Source: CAZHTS01 sp964535315 (GTDB lineage: Bacteria > Chloroflexota > Anaerolineae > Anaerolineales > Anaerolineaceae). Taken from it: a stretch of DNA of 12,924 nucleotides. The notes beneath the pieces were generated by a model that was not told the DNA's origin, did no database searches, and saw only the letters and a program-made list of their open reading frames with translations. Made by a program: the position numbers and the translations under genes. The DNA lies in NCBI GenBank assembly GCA_964535315.1, contig CAZHTS010000115.1:1-12924 (forward strand), read 5' to 3'. Positions 6,251 through 12,415 of the stretch are shown piece by piece. Each line of letters begins with the position of its first letter. The first letter of the stretch is position 1.

Positions 6251-6919
6251 ATGACCGCGATGTTGAGTGAATCGATTGTGAAACAGGTGCGCGAGTTTTT
6301 TAAGGATCTCAAGCACCCGGTAGCGGTGCTGCTGTTTACCAGCGCCGAAGCCTGCGACTATTGCGAGCAAACCCGGCAGTTGCTCGAGGAAGTTTGCGCG
6401 CTCTCGAAACAGTTTCAGTTGAGCGTGTACGACCTGGAGCAAGACGCCGGGATTGCCGGGCAATACCATGTGGCGGATGCCCCGGCGATGGTGATTGCCG
6501 GCCTGGATGGGGATGGAAACATTCAGGACTACGGGATTCGTTATCTGGGCATTCCGGCCGGGCACGAATTCACCACCCTGATCCAGGACCTGGTGCTGGT
6601 TTCTAAACGCGATTCGGGTTTGGCGGCGGCCACGCGTAAGTTTCTGGCGGAGTTGAAGGAACCGGTGCGCCTGGAAGTATTCGTCACCCCTACCTGACCG
6701 TACTGCCCGCGGGCCGTGGTGCTCGCTCATCAGATGGCGTTGGAAAGCGCCTGGGTGGAGGCAGAAGGCGTGGAGGCGATGGAGTTCCCTCAGCGCGCCG
6801 AGGCGCACGGTGTAAGCGGTGTGCCGCATACCACTATCAACCTGGGCGCCAAGGAAGTGGTTGGCGCAGTGCCGGAGGATATGCTGGTTCAAAAGATTCG
6901 TGAAGCACTTAAGGCGTGA
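6251..6919 (+). CDS. Selenocysteine-containing glutaredoxin-like protein disulfide oxidoreductase (PDO), TGA recoded
   Basis: This is read as one gene of 222 residues with selenocysteine at residue 149 (TGA 6695-6697). PDOs are two fused thioredoxin folds, each usually with a CxxC, that reduce or exchange disulfides in the cytoplasm. Domain 1 (about 1-115) has LLFTSAEACDYC, with Cys35-x2-Cys38, and a cis-Pro loop at Pro78 (DAPA). Domain 2 (about 118-222) reads VFVTPT-Sec149-PYCPRAVVLAHQ, replacing the first cysteine of the catalytic CPYC; its cis-Pro loop is GVPHT (Pro192). The frame is identical on both sides of the TGA, and the sequence after it is normal PDO. The total length fits the family (about 215-230). 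The real stop is TGA 6917-6919. A SECIS-like hairpin follows the Sec codon and selA is upstream. Standard gene callers would split it at 6697 and start a false gene at GTG 6716. A nonsense mutation is the alternative, but it would have to hit exactly the catalytic Cys codon. Confidence 0.9.
6695..6697 (+). other. Recoded TGA: selenocysteine codon 149
   Basis: This TGA is in frame with both halves of the PDO gene, at the position of the nucleophilic cysteine in CPYC (a TGT/TGC to TGA change). TGA acts as an ordinary stop elsewhere in the window (834, 3967, 5691, 6192 and this gene's own end at 6917), so a genome-wide TGA=Trp code does not explain it. Confidence 0.9.
6703..6733 (+). promoter_or_regulatory. 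Bacterial SECIS-like hairpin after the Sec codon
   Basis: The upper stem pairs 6709-6714 (GCGGGC) with 6721-6726 (GCTCGC) as six pairs with one G-U. It closes a six-base loop CGTGGT (6715-6720). A lower helix pairs 6703-6705 (CTG) with 6731-6733 (CAG) across a 3x4 internal loop. Seventeen bases separate the TGA from the loop and a G is the second loop base. Both fit the published bacterial SECIS model (loop 16-37 bases from UGA, G within the first two loop bases). The folding was done by eye. Confidence 0.72.
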
Positions 6920-6931
6920 GAAAGGATTGGC

Positions 6932-7348
6932 ATGGAAGCAAAAGTAACCTGGAAGGGGCGTTTATCTTTTGACGGTACGGCTGACACGGGCTTTGTCGTT
7001 CCTCTGGGCGCCGAGTCTGCTGTCGGTGGGGATGAGGATGGTTTCCGCCCGATGGAGTTGTTTGCAGTCGGGCTGGCGGGCTGCACGGCAATGGACGTGA
7101 TTTCGATCCTGCGCAAGAAGCAGCAAGATGTGACCGCTTTCGAGGTGAAAGTACAGGCCGAGAAGCGTATGGAGTATCCCCGCGTGTTTACCCACATCCT
7201 GATCGAATACATCGTCAGCGGCCATCACCTCGATCCGGCGGCGGTGGAGCGGGCGGTGGATCTGTCGGAACAAAAATACTGCCCGGCTCAGGCGATGCTG
7301 AGCAAGGCAGTACCGATCGAGCATAAGATCACCCTTCTCGAGGCGTAG
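6932..7348 (+). CDS. OsmC/Ohr-family peroxide reductase
   Basis: OsmC-family proteins reduce organic hydroperoxides with a cysteine pair and work as cytoplasmic dimers. The 138-residue product has the family layout: an N-terminal beta strand segment (MEAKVTWKGRLSFDG), the RPMELFAVGLAGCTAMDV helix carrying peroxidatic Cys51, with Arg39 and Glu42 nearby, and resolving Cys117 in SEQKYCPAQAMLSK. Both cysteines are encoded by TGC, so this member is not a selenoprotein although Sec forms of OsmC are known. AAAGGA (6921-6926) lies 5 bases before ATG 6932. The gene follows the seleno-PDO stop by 12 bases and ends the ECF-controlled operon. The seleno-PDO is a natural candidate to re-reduce its disulfide, an inference from adjacency. 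The next gene is convergent, with only 6 bases between, and no clear terminator is visible. Confidence 0.92.
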   Translation: MEAKVTWKGRLSFDGTADTGFVVPLGAESAVGGDEDGFRPMELFAVGLAGCTAMDVISILRKKQQDVTAFEVKVQAEKRMEYPRVFTHILIEYIVSGHHLDPAAVERAVDLSEQKYCPAQAMLSKAVPIEHKITLLEA

Positions 7349-7354
7349 TTATTT

Positions 7355-8863
7355 TCATTTATTTGCGTCTGCGCTGATCTGGCTTTTCTGGTCAGAACAG
7401 GTGCAGGCGCGGATGTTCTGGCTGTAACGGGTGAGGTTGCCGAGGTAGGGTTCGCTGCCGTTATGGGCGACCCACCCGTTCAGGTTGAAGGCCAGGGGGC
7501 CATCGGCCTGGATCCATTCGCCGTTGTATTTGCGCGCAATGTGAATGTGGGTGCCGGTGGCGCGCCCGCCCTCGCAGGAAGGGTGGCCGACCGGTTGTCC
7601 GGCTTTCAGGCGCATGCCGACACGCGGCATGTCTTCGCTTGCCAGGTGCAGGTAAAAGATGACCCAACCGGTGCGTTCGTCGCGATCCTGATCCAGATCG
7701 AGGATGGCCATGTTGGGGCCGGTGCGGATGATGAAGCCGTCTGCCACGGCAGTGGCCCATTCTTCGCTGGGCAGACAGCCGCGGGCGGCGGCGGGGGGAG
7801 CAAAGTCGAGGGCGGCAAGCGGGTCGCCTTCACCCCAGCCGGCGTGCGGACCGCCGGTAAACGCCCAGGTTTTGCCGGCCTCAAAGGGCAGTTGCAGGGC
7901 GGGCTGTTGCAGGCTGCCGGGCAGGTGTGGGGGGGTGTTCCACGGATCGCCGAACAACTGGCGATAGGTCTGGGCGATTCCCTGGCCCTGTGTGGCGTGT
8001 TCGTACTCTTCCTGAGTGGAAACGCGGGCGAAATAAGTTTGCAGGGCCACGCTGGCGGCGTTCTGCCAGGGGTCGGGGCGTTCCAGGCGGCCGTCGGGAT
8101 GCTCGAAACTGGTCAGGCGCCCGGCGCGGTAGCGGTAATAATCGTTGTTGAGCTGGTTGGCGGCCAGCAAAAGCTGGGCATAAATACCCTGGTGAGTGGG
8201 GTCGAGGATTTTGAGCGGGTAACGCGGCAGGGGGTCGGGCATCTCGGGCTGCGAGAGGGCGCCGGTCTGGTATTCGAGCAGGGCCAGCAGCAGGCGCGGG
8301 CTGATGCTGAAATTGACGGCGATGTAAGCAACCAGCTCGCCGCCGCGGCGCATGCGGTTGCCGCTGTACTCTTCATAATCCTTGAACCAGCCGGGCTGCT
8401 GGTCGACGAAGACGGCCGGGTTGAACCCGATTTCGGCCGGGCCGTTGATAAAGACGGCGTCGGGGATGCTCTGATAGGGCGTGCCCCACAGCGGTTGATA
8501 GTAGATGGGAATCTTCATCGGCATGCCGGGCGGCAGGGTGGTCAGCTCTTGCGGCAAGATTGGGTTGGCGGCGCGCAGTTCGCGCTCGTTGGTGTTGAAA
8601 CGCGCCAGCAGGGCCGGCAGCGTGTCGCCGTTCTGGACGGTGTAATCGACCAGTTCGCCGGGGGCATAGTAGGGGCGAGTGGGAAGGACGGTCGGCTGTA
8701 CCTCGGCCGGGGTGGGGGCCAGCGGCTGCTGAATTTCTGGCGGCGGGGTCACGCCGGCCGGCGAACAGCCGCCGAGAAATACAATCGCCGCCAATGCCAG
8801 GCGCAGGGTGCGGGTCTTAAGGCTGGGTTTCAAAGCGGGTGACACGGGTTTCGTACGATCCAT
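7355..8863 (-). CDS. LysM + M23A-type metallopeptidase lipoprotein, paralog 3 of 3
   Basis: This is probably an exported, lipid-anchored cell-wall hydrolase. The start is taken at ATG 8863 (502 residues); an ATG at 8893 would overlap the upstream gene by 77 bases. The signal region ends in a lipobox, FLGGC, with lipidated Cys33. A Pro-rich linker leads to a LysM-like domain (about 72-119, VDYTVQNGDTLPALLARFNT), then a middle domain with SPRLLLALLEYQ, then the peptidase domain from about 325. Zinc ligands His340 (GGPH), Asp353 (ALDF), His439 and His441 (GTHIHIARKYNGEW), the catalytic-type His406, and a Cys363/Cys430 pair can all be placed. His to Asp is 13 residues, as in LasA/beta-lytic M23A enzymes (from memory), not the HxxxD of common M23B. 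The last roughly 20 residues contain CTC. The start overlaps the end of the upstream paralog by 47 bases. Substrate is probably peptidoglycan cross-bridges; activity is untested. Confidence 0.85.
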   Translation of the reverse strand: MDRTKPVSPALKPSLKTRTLRLALAAIVFLGGCSPAGVTPPPEIQQPLAPTPAEVQPTVLPTRPYYAPGELVDYTVQNGDTLPALLARFNTNERELRAANPILPQELTTLPPGMPMKIPIYYQPLWGTPYQSIPDAVFINGPAEIGFNPAVFVDQQPGWFKDYEEYSGNRMRRGGELVAYIAVNFSISPRLLLALLEYQTGALSQPEMPDPLPRYPLKILDPTHQGIYAQLLLAANQLNNDYYRYRAGRLTSFEHPDGRLERPDPWQNAASVALQTYFARVSTQEEYEHATQGQGIAQTYRQLFGDPWNTPPHLPGSLQQPALQLPFEAGKTWAFTGGPHAGWGEGDPLAALDFAPPAAARGCLPSEEWATAVADGFIIRTGPNMAILDLDQDRDERTGWVIFYLHLASEDMPRVGMRLKAGQPVGHPSCEGGRATGTHIHIARKYNGEWIQADGPLAFNLNGWVAHNGSEPYLGNLTRYSQNIRACTCSDQKSQISADANK

Positions 8864-10451
8864 AAATACTTGCTTCGGCGGTTTGCTCGCCATGCGTCAG
8901 GGTACCTTTATAGGGTTCGGAGCCGGCGTGGGCCTGCCAGCCGCTAAGTACAAAGGGTAAGGGGCCGTCGGCCAGGATCCACTCGCCGTTGTATTTGCGG
9001 GCGATGTGGACATGGGTGCCGGTGGCGACGCCGCCTTCGCAAGAGGGGTGGCCGATGCGGTCGTTGACGTCCAGCCAGGTGCCGACGGCGGCGCGGTCGT
9101 CGTTGGCGATGTGCATGTAGAGGATGGCCCAGCCGGTCTGTTCGTAGCCATCGCCGTCCAGGTCGAGGATCACACTGCCGTTCTCGGCGCGCACCACCAG
9201 CCCGCTGGCCGAAGCGGTGACCCATTCCAGGCTGTTGGCGCAGCCGCGTATGCCGGCGGGGGCAAAGTCGAGGGCGGCCAGGGCGCCGTTGGGGCCCCAG
9301 GCGGAGTGTGGGCCGCCGGTCAGGCTCCAGGTGTGACCGCTGCGAAAGGGCAGTTCGAGGGTGGGCTGCGTCAGGTTGGGCGGGTAAAGCGGTTCGACGG
9401 TCTGGGCGCGCGTCCAGGGGCTGCCAAACATCTTCTCGTACTGGACGGGGAGGCTGTTGGGGGTGTACAGGGCGTCGGCCCATTTTTGTGAAGAGTACAC
9501 CTGAGCAAAAACGAGCTGCAAGGCCACGCTGCCGGCGTTCAGACCGGGGGCGATGCGCACCGGCTGGCGCTGATCCTGAAATTTGATCTCGGTGAGCAGG
9601 CCGGCGCGCCAGCCGTAATAGCCGATGGAAATGTATTGCACCGCCCAGCTGAGTTGTTTGTAGAGACCCTTGTATTGCACATCGATCTTGCCGATGGGGA
9701 AATCTAGTTCGCGCATGTCTTTGGGTTTGCCGTAAACCCAATGGGACTGGTATTCGAGCAGGGCCAGCAGCAGGCGCGGGTTGACCGAGTTTTCAATGGC
9801 GACACGGTTGATGATTTCCGCGCCGGTGTAGGTGCCGCTGCTCAACGATTCGCGGTAGGTGGTGAGGTACCCGCCGGCTTCGTCGACAAAGGCCTGGGTA
9901 TCGAAAGACAGGGCCGAAGGCGAATAGACGATCTCGCTGTCGGGCAGCAGGGCGGTGGTGGGGCCGGTGTCTGTCACCCGGTTGGGGATGAGCAGCAGTT
10001 GGCCGGGTTTGAGCAGGTTTTTGGGTGGGAAGCTGTCGGGGGAGGTGATCTCTTCCGGACGGGTGTTGTAGCGCACGGCGAGGGCGGGGATGGTGTCGCC
10101 GGCCTGCGTGTAGTACAGGATGGGCGGATTGGCGGTCTTATCGGCGGCGGGCGGCGGGGGGGTGGCGGGATCGGGCATGGGGGTGGCCACGGCCGTGACG
10201 GAAGCCGGGGGCGGGTCGAGGGCGGGCTGCTCTGGCGGCAGGGTGGGGGGCAGGATGGTCGAGGTGGGCAGGGCCTGATACGGGTTGCGCGCGGCGGCGG
10301 TGGCGGTCAGGTCGGCCGGGCCGACGTAGGTGCGCGAGCAGGCCAGCACAGACAACAGCCAGGCGGCCAGCACGCTGGCGCAGGCCAAGCGTCTAGCGTT
10401 GGATCTGATTTTCAGTTTTGCGGCTGTCCCATGCTTCGACCACACGTCCAT
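8817..10451 (-). CDS. LysM + M23A-type metallopeptidase, probable lipoprotein, paralog 2 of 3
   Basis: This 544-residue tandem paralog has the same architecture as its neighbours. The signal region has a basic stretch (KLKIRSNARR), a hydrophobic core and a tolerable lipobox SVLAC (Cys38). Residues about 40-110 are a Pro/Thr/Ala-rich spacer typical of wall-crossing stalks. A LysM-like segment spans about 111-156 (YYTQAGDTIPALAVRYNT to LLLIPN). The middle domain (about 165-350) holds ENSVNPRLLLALLEYQ. The peptidase has His382, Asp395, His447, His480 and His482, plus a Cys404/Cys471 pair probably forming a disulfide. Between them DLDGDGYEQTG (430-440) looks like a DxDxDG calcium-binding loop. 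The start is ATG 10451, with GAGG 4 bases upstream; it overlaps the end of paralog 1 by 59 bases. Expected role: peptidoglycan binding through LysM and endopeptidase cleavage outside the membrane. Confidence 0.87.
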   Translation of the reverse strand: MDVWSKHGTAAKLKIRSNARRLACASVLAAWLLSVLACSRTYVGPADLTATAAARNPYQALPTSTILPPTLPPEQPALDPPPASVTAVATPMPDPATPPPPAADKTANPPILYYTQAGDTIPALAVRYNTRPEEITSPDSFPPKNLLKPGQLLLIPNRVTDTGPTTALLPDSEIVYSPSALSFDTQAFVDEAGGYLTTYRESLSSGTYTGAEIINRVAIENSVNPRLLLALLEYQSHWVYGKPKDMRELDFPIGKIDVQYKGLYKQLSWAVQYISIGYYGWRAGLLTEIKFQDQRQPVRIAPGLNAGSVALQLVFAQVYSSQKWADALYTPNSLPVQYEKMFGSPWTRAQTVEPLYPPNLTQPTLELPFRSGHTWSLTGGPHSAWGPNGALAALDFAPAGIRGCANSLEWVTASASGLVVRAENGSVILDLDGDGYEQTGWAILYMHIANDDRAAVGTWLDVNDRIGHPSCEGGVATGTHVHIARKYNGEWILADGPLPFVLSGWQAHAGSEPYKGTLTHGEQTAEASIYGSYETRVTRFETQP

Positions 10452-11958
10452 CGCGCCTCAGTATACCGTTATATTCGATCCCGCTGCCTTCAGAAATCCA
10501 CCCATCGAGATTGAATGGGAGCGCTCCATCGGCCGAAATCCACTCCCCATTATACCGCCTTGCGATGTGGACGTGGGTGCCGTTTGAGACGCCGCCTTCG
10601 CAGGAAGCGTGACCGATGTGCTCGCCGGCGCGGACGAACGCCCCGGCGCTGACCCGCTGGCGGGTCTCGATGTGCAGATAGAACACCACCCAGCCGGTCT
10701 GTTCGTAACCGTCGCCGTCCAGGTCGAGGATGACGATGCCGTTCTCGGCGCGGGCGATGCGCCCGGCGGCGGGGGCGGTGACCCAGGCGTCGCTGCTGAC
10801 GCAGCCGCCGGCGGTGTCGGGCGGGGCGAAATCCAGGGCGGCCCAGGCGGTGCCGTCGCCCCAGCCGCCGTGGGGGCCGCCGGTGAACGACCAGGCCGGG
10901 CCGCTTTCGAAGGGCAGCTGCATGGGCGGTTGTTGCAGCCCGGTGGGGAGGAGTGGCTCGATGGCCAGGTCAAACGGCGAACCGAAAAACTGCGTGTAGG
11001 TAGCCTGGAGCCCGGCGGGGCCCACCGCCTGCTGCCATTCCGGATAGGCATAGAACAGGCTGAACAGATATTGCACGGCGGCGCTGCCGGCGTTGAGGCC
11101 GGGGTCGAGGGTCAGCAGGGTATTGTCGGTTAAGATCCAGTGCGAGAGGGCGTTGATCTTCCATAAATAATAGCCGCGGTTGAGGTTGTTGGCCGCCCAC
11201 GAGAGCTGGCGATACAGCCCCTTGCGGGTGGGGTCGTAGTAGCTCATCGGGTATTCTTGCTGGACGGTTTGCGGATCTGGCCCGTTGACCCAGCCGCCCT
11301 GGCGCTGGAGCAGGGCGAGCAGCAGGCGCGGGTTGACCGAGTTCTCGCTGGCTACCCGGGCAAGAATCTGCGCCCCGCTGAGCGGCAGGCCATCGACCTC
11401 TTCCTGGTAGCGGCTCAGGTAGCCGCCCTGCTGGCGGATAAACGTTTCCAGGTCGAGGGCGGCGCTGGCCGGCCCGGCGACCAGTTCGGAGTCGGGGATG
11501 ATTTTAAAGGCCGGGGCGACGCCGTCGGGGACGGGAGCGGGGATGGTCAGGCTTTGCCCGACGGCGAGCAGGTTGGGGTCGCTGATGTGGTTGGCCTGGA
11601 TCACGTCGTTCAGGCTGACGCCGTAGCGCCGGGCGATGAGGGCCAGGCTGTCGTTGGGCTGCACCACGTATGTTTCCGGCTGGCTGCGCAGGGTGGGCAG
11701 GCGGCGCGGGGCGTCGGGGGTGGGGCTGGGGAGAGCGGCGCCGGGCAGACGGGTGGGCGGCAGCAGGGTGGCCAGCAGGTCGGACAGCGGCATGGGGGTG
11801 AAGCCGGGGGTGAGGATGGCGTCTGGGGCGGCCGGAACGTATGGGGCGGCGAGGGTGGCGGGCTGGTAGGGCGCCCCGCCATCCGGCGCGGTTTGCGAAC
11901 AGATCATCGCCAAAAAGATGAAGAGAAGAAACGCCAGGACGACCCAGATGCCTTTCAT
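10393..11958 (-). CDS. LysM + M23A-type metallopeptidase, membrane-anchored or secreted, paralog 1 of 3
   Basis: This 521-residue first copy of the three-gene array has the clearest LysM domain (about 96-141, YVVQPNDSLALIARRYGVSLNDVIQ to LTIPAP). The N-terminus is a hydrophobic segment (residues 3-20) ending AMIC, a poor lipobox, so it may be a membrane anchor or Sec signal, not a lipoprotein signal. A Pro-rich spacer precedes LysM. The middle domain (about 155-335) contains ENSVNPRLLLALLQRQ, where the Glu seen in the other two copies is Gln. Peptidase ligands are His363, Asp376, His429, His462 and His464, with Cys386/Cys453 and a DLDGDGYEQTG loop (412-422). The start is ATG 11958, with GAGGG 4 bases upstream and 8 bases after the HIT gene stop. 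Its 3' end overlaps the next paralog by 59 bases. The three are one co-transcribed family arising by duplication. Confidence 0.88.
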   Translation of the reverse strand: MKGIWVVLAFLLFIFLAMICSQTAPDGGAPYQPATLAAPYVPAAPDAILTPGFTPMPLSDLLATLLPPTRLPGAALPSPTPDAPRRLPTLRSQPETYVVQPNDSLALIARRYGVSLNDVIQANHISDPNLLAVGQSLTIPAPVPDGVAPAFKIIPDSELVAGPASAALDLETFIRQQGGYLSRYQEEVDGLPLSGAQILARVASENSVNPRLLLALLQRQGGWVNGPDPQTVQQEYPMSYYDPTRKGLYRQLSWAANNLNRGYYLWKINALSHWILTDNTLLTLDPGLNAGSAAVQYLFSLFYAYPEWQQAVGPAGLQATYTQFFGSPFDLAIEPLLPTGLQQPPMQLPFESGPAWSFTGGPHGGWGDGTAWAALDFAPPDTAGGCVSSDAWVTAPAAGRIARAENGIVILDLDGDGYEQTGWVVFYLHIETRQRVSAGAFVRAGEHIGHASCEGGVSNGTHVHIARRYNGEWISADGALPFNLDGWISEGSGIEYNGILRRDGRVVEAWDSRKTENQIQR

Positions 11959-11966
11959 AGATCCCT

Positions 11967-12308
11967 CTAGTCGAAACGGAAGGGCAGGTGGCGCCCGCCG
12001 ATCAGGTGCATGTGCAGGTGATAGACGCTTTGCCCGGCGTCGGGGCCGGTGTTGATCACCAGCCGGTAGCCGCTGTTTTGCAGCCCTTGCCCGGCGGCGA
12101 TCTGACGAGCGACGGTTACCAGCCGGCCTAATACGGCCTCGTGTCCGGCTTCGGCCTGGTTGACCGAGTCGATGTGCTGGTTGGGGATGATGAGGATATG
12201 CACGGGGGCGATGGGGTGCAGGTCCTCAAAGGCGGTCACCTGCTCGTCCTGGTAGAGGATGCGTGCGGGCGCCTGTCCGGCGGCAATTTTACAGAAGATG
12301 CAGTTCAT
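11967..12308 (-). CDS. HIT-family nucleotide-binding protein (HINT-like)
   Basis: HIT proteins are small cytoplasmic nucleotide hydrolases or transferases, typically acting on adenosine phosphoramidates. The product is 113 residues from ATG 12308, which opens with the classical MNCIFCKIAAGQAPA (Cys3-x2-Cys6, often a zinc pair). It ends with the histidine triad His97-x-His99-x-His101 (YHLHMHLIGG). The length and NTGPDAGQSVYHLHMH block are typical of HINT. A longer frame to 12359 runs back into the palindrome and is rejected. The ribosome site is weak. It is the first gene after the palindrome on the reverse strand and is followed 8 bases later by the first LysM-M23 gene, so it probably leads that operon. 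The physiological substrate is unknown, as for most bacterial HINT proteins. Confidence 0.93.
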   Translation of the reverse strand: MNCIFCKIAAGQAPARILYQDEQVTAFEDLHPIAPVHILIIPNQHIDSVNQAEAGHEAVLGRLVTVARQIAAGQGLQNSGYRLVINTGPDAGQSVYHLHMHLIGGRHLPFRFD

Positions 12309-12346
12309 AGGCGGGTCAGAAAGTCTCGATGAATTGAGGGGATACC

Positions 12347-12377
12347 CGGAGGGGCGCACAATTTGTGCGCCCCTCCG
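12347..12377. repeat. Long perfect palindrome in the intergenic region (dispersed-repeat-like)
   Basis: A 15-base arm CGGAGGGGCGCACAA (12347-12361) is perfectly complementary to 12363-12377 around one central T, giving a hairpin with a GGGGCGCACA core. It lies in the 107-base gap between the inositol-phosphate synthase and HIT genes. No T-run follows on either strand, so it is not a canonical intrinsic terminator. It could still end or protect the upstream transcript, or be a copy of a mobile palindromic repeat family. Confidence 0.85.
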
Positions 12378-12415
12378 CGGCTGTGGTTACAGGCATACAC
12401 CCTTCCGCCGGCGTT

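Noticed and set aside
6695..6697. TGA read as tryptophan under an alternative genetic code
   Set aside because: TGA terminates several intact genes of expected length here (834, 3967, 5691, 6917), and Trp would not fit a CPYC active site.
6695..6716. PDO gene as a pseudogene, frameshift or two separate genes (6251-6697 and 6716-6919)
   Set aside because: There is no frame change, the only interruption is TGA at the catalytic Cys codon, conserved sequence lies between the TGA and GTG 6716, no ribosome site precedes 6716, a SECIS-like hairpin follows, and selA is nearby.
6932..7348. OsmC gene as a second selenoprotein
   Set aside because: Both catalytic cysteines (51 and 117) are encoded by TGC and no in-frame TGA lies near them.
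7370..7402. Hairpin CTGATC...GGTCAG as a terminator between the convergent genes
   Set aside because: It lies inside the 3' coding end of the reverse-strand peptidase, has only six weak pairs and lacks a proper T-run after the stem.
8113..8376. Middle domain of the LysM-M23 proteins as an active lytic transglycosylase
   Set aside because: The candidate Glu is Gln in one paralog and the usual downstream transglycosylase motifs are not visible.
7463..8842. Long plus-strand ORF of 459 codons opposite the third LysM-M23 gene
   Set aside because: It is a GC-bias shadow: low-complexity Gly/Val/Ala-rich product without domains, antisense to a gene with clear catalytic motifs. The same applies to 9741-10514 and 11257-11970.
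12309..12359. Extension of the HIT protein to 12359
   Set aside because: The extra 17 residues come from the palindrome flank and do not resemble the family; MNCIFCKI is the usual start.
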